Of a DNA stretch of 64,000 nt, positions 25,668-34,493 are shown piece after piece; position 1 is the first letter of the stretch, and the number at the start of each line of letters is the position of its first letter. The DNA lies in assembly GCA_025359985.1 (NCBI GenBank), contig JANYDB010000085.1, positions 1-64,000 on the forward strand, given 5' to 3'. The notes beneath the pieces were generated by a model. The model did not search any database. It had not been told where the DNA came from and saw only the letters and a list, made by a program, of their open reading frames with translations. The DNA is from Burkholderiales bacterium (GTDB lineage Bacteria; Pseudomonadota; Gammaproteobacteria; Burkholderiales; Usitatibacteraceae). The position numbers and the translations under genes are program-made.

Positions 25668-26414
25668 ATGAAAGTTGGTCTCTTCGTCACTTGTCTCGTA
25701 GATTTGGTCCGTCCCAATATCGGCTTCGCCACTCTGAAGCTTTTGGAAGATGCGGGCTGTGAAGTCATCGTGCCTGCCACCCAAACCTGCTGCGGTCAAC
25801 CCGGTTACAACTCGGGTGCGCGTGAAATCTCGCAGCGTCTTGCACGTAAGGTGCTGGCAGAATTCAAAGACTGCGATTACGTTGTAGCGCCGTCGGGCTC
25901 CTGTTCGGGCCAGGTAAAAATCCATTATGTGCAGGATTTGTTTCGCAATGCCGCTGAGTCTGAACGGATCGAATTCGAAAAACTTTCTGCAAAGTGGTTT
26001 GAGTTATCTGATTTTTTGGTCAATGTGCTGAAGTTAACCGTGTTGTCCAGTGAATTTGCTGCTGCTTCATTCCCAGGCAGCATTACCTATCATGATTCTT
26101 GCGCAGGTCTGCGCGAAATCAACATTAAACATCAGCCACGCAAGTTGCTCGCGCGCAGCGGTTGCAACTTGATTGAAATGAATGATGCTGAAAAATGCTG
26201 TGGTTTTGGCGGCACTTTTTCCATCAAGCTTGGCGAAATATCGACCCGCATGGCGGACAATAAATGCGTCAATATTGCCGTTACCGGCGCTGATGCCGTC
26301 ATCGGTGGCGACTTGGGTTGTTTGATGAATATTGAAGGCCGACTGCGCCGCACGGGCGATGCCAAGACGCAGGTTTATCATTTCGCTGAAGTGCTTGCAG
26401 GCATGGCTAAATAA
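25668..26414 (+). CDS. lutA: Lactate utilisation protein A, CCG-domain Fe-S oxidoreductase
   Basis: A 248-residue iron-sulfur subunit of the LutABC complex, which oxidises L-lactate to pyruvate. Two CCG-type cysteine-rich domains are visible: TCCGQPGYNSG (about residue 41) and SCAGLREI with KCCGFGGTFSIK (about 145-190). It begins with the family's MKVGLFVTCLVD. The next gene starts three bases after the stop, and gene order A-B-C is as in Bacillus and other proteobacteria. Confidence 0.93.
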   Translation: MKVGLFVTCLVDLVRPNIGFATLKLLEDAGCEVIVPATQTCCGQPGYNSGAREISQRLARKVLAEFKDCDYVVAPSGSCSGQVKIHYVQDLFRNAAESERIEFEKLSAKWFELSDFLVNVLKLTVLSSEFAAASFPGSITYHDSCAGLREINIKHQPRKLLARSGCNLIEMNDAEKCCGFGGTFSIKLGEISTRMADNKCVNIAVTGADAVIGGDLGCLMNIEGRLRRTGDAKTQVYHFAEVLAGMAK

Positions 26415-26416
26415 TT

Positions 26417-27823
26417 ATGCAAGTTCAATCCATGTTCTTCAAGCAAACCGCGAGCGTCAAGCTTAACGATGCGGTACTGCAAAAAGCGCTGAAAAACGCC
26501 AAAGGCAAGTTTGTTGATGGCCGCGCCGCCAGTGTGGCCACCATCGATAATTGGGAAGCGATTCGCACCCATGCGGCGGCCTTGCGTGATCGCGTGATCG
26601 ATAGTCTGGATGCTTACCTGATCGAGTTTGAACAAAAGGCCGTCAGCCGGGGCGCGGTTGTACACTGGGCTGAAACGGCGGATGAAGCCAATGCCATTAT
26701 TGTTAAAATCGCTCGGGACAATTCGGTAAAAACCGTCACTAAATCAAAATCTATGGTGAGCGAAGAAGTGGCCCTCAACGATGCGTTGGAAGCCGCCGGT
26801 GTGACAGTATTGGAAACCGATCTGGGCGAATATATTTTGCAGCTTGCCAAGGAGCCGCCTTCGCATATCGTGGCCCCGGCGGTGCATAAATCCAAAGAGC
26901 AGGTCGCCCAATTATTTGTGGATCACCACCACACCCCACGCCTTACCGATATTGCCGCGATGACACGCGAAGCGCGAGAAGTATTGCGTAGCCATTTTCT
27001 AGCGGCGGATATGGGGATTAGCGGTGCTAATTTTGTGATTGCCGAAACCGGCACCACGCTCACCGTCACCAATGAAGGCAATGCAGATATGGTGACGACG
27101 ATTCCGCGCATTCATTGTGTCATCACCGGTATCGAAAAAGTCATTCCCACGCTCGATGATTTCGCGACGCTGATGCGTCTACTCCCCCGCTCCGCCATTG
27201 GCCAATCAATTACCAACTACCTGACGCTGACTACCGGCATCAAAGCAGCGGACGAGCAAGAAGGCCCTGAGCAAATGCATATTGTGCTGGTCGATGCGGG
27301 ACGCACCAAACTGGTCGGCAGCGAGATGAGCGAGATGCTGCGCTGCATCCGCTGCGGCGCCTGCATGAACCATTGCCCGGTCTATCAAAACGTCGGCGGT
27401 CATGCCTATGGCTGGGTTTACCCAGGCCCGATGGGTTCGGTGCTGACACCGGTGTATAAGGGGATTGAGGACGCTGGCGATCTACCTAACGCGTCGACTT
27501 TTTGCGGTGAATGTCAGGTGGTGTGTCCGGTCAAAATTCCGTTACCTGATCTCATGCGCAAACTTCGCGAGCAGCAATTCGATATGAAGTTGCGCCCAGC
27601 GAGTGAACGCTGGGCCATTAAAGTCTGGGGCTTTTTTGTCAGCCGTCCCGCGCTCTATGCTTTGGCCGCGCGCATCGGCGCCCGCTTCGCCGCCTGGATC
27701 GGTGGACGCGATAGGCTGATCCATACACTACCGGGTATTGATGGTTGGACGAGCGGCCGCGATATGCCCGCTCCCGAAGGAAAAACCTTCCGCGAGCTGT
27801 ATGCCGCGCGCCAAATCAAATGA
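26417..27823 (+). CDS. lutB: Lactate utilisation protein B, ferredoxin-type subunit
   Basis: A 468-residue subunit. The N-terminal two thirds are a LUD domain (SKSMVSEEVALND, VAETG-type ANFVIAETGTTLTVTNEGNA). Two [4Fe-4S] motifs follow: CIRCGACMNHCPVY (about 309) and CGECQVVCPVKIP (about 361). The C-terminal 90 residues are the LutB-specific extension. It follows lutA closely and precedes lutC by ten bases. Confidence 0.93.
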   Translation: MQVQSMFFKQTASVKLNDAVLQKALKNAKGKFVDGRAASVATIDNWEAIRTHAAALRDRVIDSLDAYLIEFEQKAVSRGAVVHWAETADEANAIIVKIARDNSVKTVTKSKSMVSEEVALNDALEAAGVTVLETDLGEYILQLAKEPPSHIVAPAVHKSKEQVAQLFVDHHHTPRLTDIAAMTREAREVLRSHFLAADMGISGANFVIAETGTTLTVTNEGNADMVTTIPRIHCVITGIEKVIPTLDDFATLMRLLPRSAIGQSITNYLTLTTGIKAADEQEGPEQMHIVLVDAGRTKLVGSEMSEMLRCIRCGACMNHCPVYQNVGGHAYGWVYPGPMGSVLTPVYKGIEDAGDLPNASTFCGECQVVCPVKIPLPDLMRKLREQQFDMKLRPASERWAIKVWGFFVSRPALYALAARIGARFAAWIGGRDRLIHTLPGIDGWTSGRDMPAPEGKTFRELYAARQIK

Positions 27824-27833
27824 TTTATCAGAC

Positions 27834-28517
27834 ATGAGCTCAAATACACAAACAATGAGCGCACGTGACCATATATTGGCTCGCATCCGTGCCAATGCCG
27901 GCAAACAGGGCCTCACCACTGCCGCTGAACTTGCGGCGGCTCGCCACGTAATTAATGCGCGCGAGCGCGGACCGCTGCCCACCTTCGGCCAGCATGACCC
28001 GCTGTGTCATTTTATTGAGGAATGCGCGCGCCTCAAAACAACCTTAGCCGAAGTTGATTCTCTTACTGAGGTGCCGCGCGAAGTGGCGCGTTACCTGTCT
28101 GTTGTACTCGGCTTGACGAATCAACAAGTCAGGATCGCGGGCTGGCCAGAATTTGCGCCGCTGGATTGGTCGAGTGTGCAGATTGATTATGCAAATCGTC
28201 CCGCTGCGGCCAGCGATCTGATTGGCATCACGGGTTGTTTTTGCGCGATCGGCGAAACCGGTACGTTGTTATTGTTGGGTGCGCACAACACACCTAAAGT
28301 CACCGCGCTATTACCAGAAACGCATATTTGCATCGTTAAAAAATCACGCATGGTCGCCACCATGGAGGATGCCTTTCAACTTTGCCGCGATGAGCTCGGT
28401 GAGCTGCCGCGCGCCACTTTTTTTGTTTCTGGTCCTTCACGTACCGCTGATATTGAGCAGACGATTGTGATCGGCGCGCATGGACCCTACCGAGTCCATG
28501 TGGTGCTCGTCTCATAG
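27834..28517 (+). CDS. lutC: Lactate utilisation protein C, LUD domain
   Basis: A 227-residue LUD-domain protein, third component of LutABC. LIGITGCFCAIGETGTLLLL and the C-terminal SRTADIEQTIVIGAHGP are the family signatures; the usual start ATG at 27834 is followed by another at 27855. No regulator (LutR or LldR) is encoded beside the operon, so its control is not evident. Confidence 0.92.
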   Translation: MSSNTQTMSARDHILARIRANAGKQGLTTAAELAAARHVINARERGPLPTFGQHDPLCHFIEECARLKTTLAEVDSLTEVPREVARYLSVVLGLTNQQVRIAGWPEFAPLDWSSVQIDYANRPAAASDLIGITGCFCAIGETGTLLLLGAHNTPKVTALLPETHICIVKKSRMVATMEDAFQLCRDELGELPRATFFVSGPSRTADIEQTIVIGAHGPYRVHVVLVS

Positions 28518-28623
28518 CGGCCGTTGGCTAGAGGGCTCATTTGGAATCGGTGCTGACCTAAGGCTCAATGCCAAATGAAGTAACATTAATTACGAAATTT
28601 GCTATTGCTCCCTTCTAACTTCT

Positions 28624-29244
28624 ATGCCAACCCCGACCCCAATTCCGACAGCAGCAACCGACTCTGCTGAGGCGGTACTTTCCGCTGAAACTGACCCGAC
28701 CAACCAGAACATTCAGGCGGTTTTGGCGTTCCATGCGCGCGAGGAACAAAAAATCAGCGCATCGCAACGGGCGCTCGAGCGCATCAGTGATTTTATCGGG
28801 CGCCCGGTTTTTTTGGAGCTTATTCTGGCGTTTGTTGCGTTGTGGATCGTCATCAGTATCGGGTTGCGCCAGCTCGGAGTGGTCGATTTTGATCCGCCAC
28901 CGTTTTTCTGGCTACAGGGCATTATTAGCTTGGGTGCGTTGCTAACAGCGACCGCGGTGCTGATCAAACAAAATCGGCTGGCCAAACTCGCTGAGCAGCG
29001 CGAACATCTCGACTTGAAAATCACGCTATTGACCGAGCAAAAAGCGGCCAAATTGATCGATCTGCTCGAGGAATTGAGGCGTGATTTACCTAACGTCCCG
29101 AACCGCCGTGATGCCGAAGCTTCGGCGTTAAAGCAGTCGATGAATGCAGATCAGGTACTTGCAGCACTGGGTGAACGAGGTGAACAGACCGCGCAGGCCG
29201 GGCTGAACGAAACATTGAAGCCCGGTCGCCCCAGCGAGATTTAA
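28624..29244 (+). CDS. DUF1003 membrane protein
   Basis: A 206-residue inner-membrane protein. A Thr/Pro/Ala-rich N-terminus is followed by ISDFIGRPVFL, two membrane helices (LELILAFVALWIVISIG and LQGIISLGALLTATAVL) with the DPPPFFWLQ turn between them, and NRLAKLAEQREHLDLKITLLTEQK, the DUF1003 hallmark. The C-terminal 70 residues are charged and cytoplasmic. Function unknown. Confidence 0.85.
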   Translation: MPTPTPIPTAATDSAEAVLSAETDPTNQNIQAVLAFHAREEQKISASQRALERISDFIGRPVFLELILAFVALWIVISIGLRQLGVVDFDPPPFFWLQGIISLGALLTATAVLIKQNRLAKLAEQREHLDLKITLLTEQKAAKLIDLLEELRRDLPNVPNRRDAEASALKQSMNADQVLAALGERGEQTAQAGLNETLKPGRPSEI

Positions 29245-29482
29245 AAAACAAGGGTGCTTTAAACATGCCGGAACTGATTACAGTTGCATGGTTGTTGCGT
29301 TGCAACAATGGGTGCTGTTAATTCCAGTTAACACCCTTTATACCGCTGCCTATGCTGGTTCCTATTGCGCGAGCACCGCAGGACGATTACGATATAAGCT
29401 GCAAGCTAAAAATAGCAGGACACTTTCGTGTCACGATAACAAAAATCCCTATCAATAATTCGATTTTTCTGGAGAAATTTTA

Positions 29483-30646
29483 ATGAAGATTAAGTCAACA
29501 GGTTTAGTGGCCGCCTTGGCTGCCATCGTTTCATTTTCTACTTGGGCAGCAGATCCGATAAAGGTCGGTGTATCGGGCCCGTTCACCGGCGGTTCCGCGC
29601 CGATGGGTGTGTCGATGCGTGATGGCGTCAAGCTCGCGGTGTCGGAAATCAACGCTAAAGGTGGCGTCATGGGTCGCCCGATAGCGGTTGTTGAACGCGA
29701 TGATGAAGCCAAAAACGAACGCGGCGTACAAATTGCGCAAGAGCTGATCAATAAAGAAAAAGTGGTGGCCACATTGGGTTATGCCAACACCGGTGTCGCA
29801 TTGGCTTCACAGCGTTTTTATCAAGAAGCTAAAATCCCCGTTCTTAATAACGTAGCAACGGGCTCTGCTGTCACCAAGCAATTTATCGGGCCCGAGTTTG
29901 CGGATAACTATATTTTCCGCAACGCCGCTCATGACACCATTCAGTCCGCGATGATTGTGGACGAAGCCGTCGTCAAACGTAAATTTAGCAAAGTTGCGAT
30001 CCTGGCTGACTCCACCAACTACGGCCAATTGGGTCGTGAGGATTTGGAAAAAGCGCTCGATAAAAAAGGAATTAAAGCGGTTACCGTTGAAAAATTCAAT
30101 ATCAAAGATGTCGACATGACCGCGCAATTGCTCAAAGCCAAACAGGCGGGTGCACAAGCGATACTGACTTACGCCATCGGCCCTGAACTGGCGCAAATCG
30201 CCAACGGTATGGAAAAGCTCGGCTGGACAGTACCGATGATCGGCTCATGGACACTTTCGATGGGCAATTTTATCGACAACGCCGGTAAAAATGGTAACGG
30301 CGCGACTATGCCGCAAACCTTTATTCAGGACGGTAATACGCCAAAACGTAAAGCCTTTATCGACGCCTATGTAAAAGCGTACAACCCACCGAATGGACGT
30401 ATTCCTTCGCCCGTATCGGCTGCACAGGGCTACGACTCGGTCTACCTGCTGGCGGCTGCGATCAAGCAGGCCGGTACCACCGATGGCCCCAAAGTACGCG
30501 ATGCGCTTGAAAACCTGAAAGAAAAAGTGGACGGTGTGGTTGCGATGTACGACAAGCCTTTCAGCAAGGATGACCATGAAGCCATCAAGATGGGCATGCC
30601 TGTGATGGGACAAGTGGTCGACGGTCGCGTGGTGGTTGCAAAATAG
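29483..30646 (+). CDS. livK: Branched-chain amino acid-type ABC transporter, substrate-binding protein
   Basis: A 387-residue periplasmic type I binding protein. The signal peptide ends near STWAADP (about residue 22). PIKVGVSGPFTGGSAPMGVSMRDG and INAKGGVMGRPIAVVERDD are typical of LivJ/LivK. Relatives bind amino acids, amides, urea or aromatic and hydroxy acids, so the ligand is open. GGAG lies just before the start. The following 190 bases hold two hairpins, so livK is likely made in excess over the permease genes. Confidence 0.9.
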   Translation: MKIKSTGLVAALAAIVSFSTWAADPIKVGVSGPFTGGSAPMGVSMRDGVKLAVSEINAKGGVMGRPIAVVERDDEAKNERGVQIAQELINKEKVVATLGYANTGVALASQRFYQEAKIPVLNNVATGSAVTKQFIGPEFADNYIFRNAAHDTIQSAMIVDEAVVKRKFSKVAILADSTNYGQLGREDLEKALDKKGIKAVTVEKFNIKDVDMTAQLLKAKQAGAQAILTYAIGPELAQIANGMEKLGWTVPMIGSWTLSMGNFIDNAGKNGNGATMPQTFIQDGNTPKRKAFIDAYVKAYNPPNGRIPSPVSAAQGYDSVYLLAAAIKQAGTTDGPKVRDALENLKEKVDGVVAMYDKPFSKDDHEAIKMGMPVMGQVVDGRVVVAK

Positions 30647-30658
30647 CCTTCGCATCGG

Positions 30659-30705
30659 GCGTCGCCAGCGCTAGCGGTAGATCATCACCTACAGGCTGGT
30701 GACGC
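30659..30705 (+). other. Intercistronic stem-loop after livK
   Basis: GCGTCGCCAGC (30659-30669) pairs along its length with GCTGGTGACGC (30695-30705), counting one G-U pair. A smaller GTAG/CTAC stem lies inside. The place, just behind a binding-protein gene, is where REP-like structures protect the upstream mRNA. Confidence 0.5.
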
Positions 30706-30716
30706 ATAAAGAAACC

Positions 30717-30749
30717 ACGCGGGGGATGTTTGTCCCCCGCGTTTATTTT
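30717..30749 (+). terminator. Rho-independent terminator or attenuator between livK and livH
   Basis: ACGCGGGGGA (30717-30726) and TCCCCCGCGT (30733-30742) form a perfect 10-bp GC-rich stem with loop TGTTTG, followed by TTATTTT. It should stop part of the transcripts leaving livK. Confidence 0.85.
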
Positions 30750-30836
30750 GATCTTCGGTGCGCATGCTGAGGCAATTTGAGCCGATGCTGACTGTCTTAA
30801 GCTGCCCTGTAAAAAAATCTCAAGAGGCCACCCCAT

Positions 30837-31727
30837 ATGGATATCTTCCTGCAACTCACATTTAGCGGCATAGCGCTCGGCATGATTTATGCGGTGATCG
30901 CGTTTGGTTATCAGCTTACCTTTGCCACCTCGGGCACCCTTAATTTTGGCCAGGGCGAAGCGCTGATGCTGGGGGCGTTAGTCGGCTTGAGTTTGGCAGG
31001 CAGCGTGATGGGGGGGCCGTATATTAATTACTGGTTGATGATTCCGCTGGTGATGCTGTTTGGCGCGCTGCAGGGGGTGGTAGTTGAACGCATTGGCGTG
31101 CGGCCATCGATCAAAACCAAGAATGAATTTGGCTGGATCATGTCAACGATTGCGTTGGCGATTATTTTCAAAAATGTCGCTGAAAACATCTGGGGTAAAG
31201 ATGATCTCACCTTCCCCTCGCCGGTCTCGGCAACACCTTTCCAGATCTTTGGGGCGAACGTACAAATCATGCAGGTGATCGTGGTGCTAGGCGCACTCGC
31301 CATGATGTTGGCCGTTGAGATGTTTAATCGTAAATCCATTTACGGCAAAGCCGTGGTCGCGACTGCAAACGATTCCGATGCGGCTGGGCTAATGGGCATC
31401 AATACCGGGCAGGTTGTGACGTTTTCATATGCGCTTTCGTCGGCTACGGCTGCCTTTGCTGGGGTCTTGGTGGCACCGCTAACACTGACCGGTGCCACTA
31501 TGGGCACGGCGCTGGGCTTAAAGGCGTTTGCGGTCGCGATTATCGGCGGCTTGACCTCGGGTGTCGGTGCGATTGTCGGCGGGCTGATTCTCGGCGTCGC
31601 TGAAACCCTGACGGGCTACTATATTTCGACCGGCTATAAAGAGGTGCCGGGCTTACTGTTGTTATTGCTTGTACTCGCCATCAAACCATCCGGCTTATTT
31701 GGCAAAACCACGATCAAGAAAGTTTAA
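30837..31727 (+). CDS. livH: Branched-chain amino acid-type ABC transporter, permease LivH
   Basis: A 296-residue inner-membrane permease with about eight helices. GTLNFGQGEALMLGAL near residue 35-50 and the C-terminal GGLTSGVGAIVGGLILGVAE are standard LivH motifs. It pairs with the LivM half of the following fused gene. AGAGG lies ahead of the ATG. Confidence 0.93.
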   Translation: MDIFLQLTFSGIALGMIYAVIAFGYQLTFATSGTLNFGQGEALMLGALVGLSLAGSVMGGPYINYWLMIPLVMLFGALQGVVVERIGVRPSIKTKNEFGWIMSTIALAIIFKNVAENIWGKDDLTFPSPVSATPFQIFGANVQIMQVIVVLGALAMMLAVEMFNRKSIYGKAVVATANDSDAAGLMGINTGQVVTFSYALSSATAAFAGVLVAPLTLTGATMGTALGLKAFAVAIIGGLTSGVGAIVGGLILGVAETLTGYYISTGYKEVPGLLLLLLVLAIKPSGLFGKTTIKKV

Positions 31728-31731
31728 GGCG

Positions 31732-33723
31732 ATGAAACGGAACACTCTTATTTTGGGCGTGGTGGCGTTGGTCGCACTGATTGCGTTTCCACTCGTCGTT
31801 AAAAATCCTTATTACATTCACCTGGCCGAAACGATTTTAATTTACGCCATTTTATTGTTTGGTCTTGATATTGTTGTCGGCTATACCGGTGAAGTCTCGC
31901 TCGGCCACGCCGGATTGTTTGGGATCGGCTCGTATACAGCAGGCGCCCTATTCTTCAAGCTGAGCGTGCCGTTTGCGCTGGCGGTGCCCGCAAGCATAGT
32001 GGTCACGGCCGCGTTTGGCGCACTGCTGGCATTACCTGCGCTGCGCGTGACCGGGCCATATCTGGCGATGGTCACGCTGGCCTTTGGAACCATTATTCAA
32101 ATCCTGATTAATGAGATGACGTTTCTCACCGAAGGCCCGCTCGGTATCAAAGTGCCCAAGCCATCATTCTTTGGCCACAAGCTGAACGAGGTTGAATATT
32201 TTTATATGGTCGCGGCATTGATGGTGATCGCACTGATTGTGGTTAATCGATTATTGAAATCTCATTATGGCCGCGCCTTTCAAGCCTTGCGCGCCAGCCC
32301 AGTCGCGTGTGATTGCATGGGTGTTTCAGTGTACCGATACAAAGTGTTTGCGTTTGTATTCAGTGCCGGATTGGCCGGGCTGGCGGGCAGTCTGTACACC
32401 TATTCGGAAGAGTATATTTCACCGAATACTTATAATTTTGAACTGACGATTCTGTTTTTGCTGGCGGTGATAATGGGCGGTCGTAAAACCCGCAGCGGAC
32501 CGATTTTGGGTGCGGCGATTGTGGTGATGCTGCCTAGCTTGCTGTCCGATATCGAGCTGTTTCGCAAAATTGCTTATACCGCCGCCACGATCGGCATCAT
32601 CGCCTCTGTCTGGCTGTTAGCCAAGAAGCGCATGAGCCTGCGCGAAATCGCCGTGCCTTTAAGCGCGACCGTGGCGATGGCTGCGTTTTCGTACAAGCTT
32701 GAAAATATTATTGACTGGCGGCTGACCATTTTTGGTTTGATGACCTTGTTCGTGGTTTATTATTTGCAGGATGGTGTGATTGGTTTTCTGCGCAATTTGC
32801 TGGAGAGAATTTGGCCCAATGCGTTTCACAAGCATGATGAATATCACGATCGGGCCGATGAAACGCTGGCATGGGAGAAAGCAAACCATAGCGAAAACAC
32901 CGGCGGGGATTTGCTCCATGCGAATCAGGTGTTGATGCAGTTTGGCGGTTTGAAAGCGCTTAACGAAGTTGATCTGAAAATCACCAAAGGCAGTATCCAC
33001 GGCCTGATCGGCCCCAATGGTTCCGGCAAAAGCACCATGATGAATGTGCTCACCGGCATTTATAAACCAACCGCAGGCGCAGTCGAATTCAAGGGCCGCG
33101 TGATCTCGGGCTTAACCCCGTCTGCGATTGCGCTCGGCGGCATTGCGCGTACGTTCCAGAATGTGCAGCTATTCGGTGAAATGACGGCGACTGAAAATGT
33201 GCTGGTTGGTCTGCACCACACCTTCAAGAGCAATGTGCTGGATGTGATGCTGAATACCAAACGCTATCGAGCTGAAGAGCATCATGCGCGCATTCGCGCC
33301 GCCAGTATTCTGCAGTTTGTCGGCCTGGCTGATCTGGCGAACGAAGAAGCGCGCAATCTGCCTTACGGTAAGCAGCGTCTGCTGGAAATTGGTCGCGCAT
33401 TGGGCCTGAGCCCCAGCCTGCTATTGTTGGATGAGCCGGCGGCCGGCTTGACAGCTCCGGACATCAAAGAGCTGGTGGCGATTATTCGCAAGATCCGTGA
33501 ACACGGCATTACGCTTATTTTGATCGAGCATCATATGGATGTGGTGATGTCGATTTCAGATACGGTGACAGTGCTCGATTTTGGCCAAAAAATTGCTGAA
33601 GGAAAACCGGCCGAGGTGCAGTCAAATCCAAAAGTCATTGAAGCTTATCTGGGCGGTGGTGCAGCTGACGATATGGGCAGTGTTGATAGCCAGTCAGCCG
33701 CGATGCAACCTTCTACGACTTGA
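31732..33723 (+). CDS. LivM permease-LivG ATPase fusion protein
   Basis: A 663-residue fusion. Residues 1-305 are LivM, with GEVSLGHAGLFGIGSY near 58-73 and VIMGGRKTRSGPILGAA near 245. A connector of about 90 residues includes extra hydrophobic segments (LREIAVPLSATVAMAAF, LTIFGLMTLFVVYYL) and an acidic-basic stretch. Residues about 392-645 are LivG: Walker A GPNGSGKST (about 427), NLPYGKQRLLEIGRAL in place of the signature, and Walker B LLLLDEPAAGL. The normal arrangement is two genes. I use the ATG at 31732, four bases after livH; an in-frame ATG at 31669 lies inside livH. Confidence 0.92.
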   Translation: MKRNTLILGVVALVALIAFPLVVKNPYYIHLAETILIYAILLFGLDIVVGYTGEVSLGHAGLFGIGSYTAGALFFKLSVPFALAVPASIVVTAAFGALLALPALRVTGPYLAMVTLAFGTIIQILINEMTFLTEGPLGIKVPKPSFFGHKLNEVEYFYMVAALMVIALIVVNRLLKSHYGRAFQALRASPVACDCMGVSVYRYKVFAFVFSAGLAGLAGSLYTYSEEYISPNTYNFELTILFLLAVIMGGRKTRSGPILGAAIVVMLPSLLSDIELFRKIAYTAATIGIIASVWLLAKKRMSLREIAVPLSATVAMAAFSYKLENIIDWRLTIFGLMTLFVVYYLQDGVIGFLRNLLERIWPNAFHKHDEYHDRADETLAWEKANHSENTGGDLLHANQVLMQFGGLKALNEVDLKITKGSIHGLIGPNGSGKSTMMNVLTGIYKPTAGAVEFKGRVISGLTPSAIALGGIARTFQNVQLFGEMTATENVLVGLHHTFKSNVLDVMLNTKRYRAEEHHARIRAASILQFVGLADLANEEARNLPYGKQRLLEIGRALGLSPSLLLLDEPAAGLTAPDIKELVAIIRKIREHGITLILIEHHMDVVMSISDTVTVLDFGQKIAEGKPAEVQSNPKVIEAYLGGGAADDMGSVDSQSAAMQPSTT

Positions 33724-33732
33724 GGATTCGAT

Positions 33733-34461
33733 ATGCTAACGATCAACAATCTCTACGCAGGCTACGGCAAAGTTGAAGTGCTCCACGGGATTTCGCTGGA
33801 CGTGCCCAAAGGCAAAGTTGTTACCTTGATCGGGTCCAACGGCGCGGGCAAAACCACCACCATGCGGGCGATTTGCGGCATGATCAAACCCCAATCCGGC
33901 GACGTGTCGCTGAACGGGAAAAATGTGGCCGGACTGGATTCACATCGCATCGCCCGTGCGGGACTTGCGCATTCGCCAGAGGGCCGACGGGTTTTTTCCA
34001 CCATGAGCGTGCTCGATAACCTGACCCTTGGCGCCTTCCCGCGTTTGACTGGGGCGCGTCCTAAAGGCGACATCAAAGCGGATCTGGAGCGTGCGCTTGA
34101 ATTATTCCCGCGTCTGAAAGAACGGCAGCTTCAATTGGCCGGAACGTTGTCTGGCGGTGAACAGCAAATGCTGGCGATGGCGCGTGCGCTGATGATGAAT
34201 CCCGAGGTGATTTTGCTCGACGAGCCTTCCATGGGGCTGGCGCCGATTCTGGTGGAAGAAGTGTTCCGCATTATTCAACGCCTGAAGACTGACGGCGTCA
34301 CCATGTTATTGGTCGAACAGTTTGCCGCCGCCGCGTTGAACGTGGCCGACTATGGCTATGTGATGGAAAATGGTCGCATCTCGGTGCATGGAGTGCCGGA
34401 TAAACTCAAGAATGATCCAGCGGTATATGAGGCGTATTTGGGCGGCGCGAATAAGCATTGA
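33733..34461 (+). CDS. livF: Branched-chain amino acid-type ABC transporter, ATPase LivF
   Basis: A 242-residue ATPase subunit. Walker A is GSNGAGKTTTM (about 35), the signature LSGGEQQMLAMAR (about 137), Walker B VILLDEPSMGLAPI. The C-terminal YLGGANKH matches LivF. It starts nine bases after the fusion gene and completes the importer. Confidence 0.95.
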   Translation: MLTINNLYAGYGKVEVLHGISLDVPKGKVVTLIGSNGAGKTTTMRAICGMIKPQSGDVSLNGKNVAGLDSHRIARAGLAHSPEGRRVFSTMSVLDNLTLGAFPRLTGARPKGDIKADLERALELFPRLKERQLQLAGTLSGGEQQMLAMARALMMNPEVILLDEPSMGLAPILVEEVFRIIQRLKTDGVTMLLVEQFAAAALNVADYGYVMENGRISVHGVPDKLKNDPAVYEAYLGGANKH

Positions 34462-34463
34462 TC

Positions 34464-34493
34464 GCGATGTATTGCAATGTATGGCGATGTATC
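34464..34493 (+). repeat. 10-bp tandem repeat, three units, at a gene start
   Basis: GCGATGTATT, GCAATGTATG and GCGATGTATC are adjacent. Each unit holds an ATG, but the three fall in different frames and only the one at 34477 reads into the dehydrogenase. Confidence 0.8.

Noticed and set aside
29292-29308. TTGTTGC/GCAACAA mini-hairpin before livK
   Set aside because: Short and AT-rich with no U-tract or recognised function.
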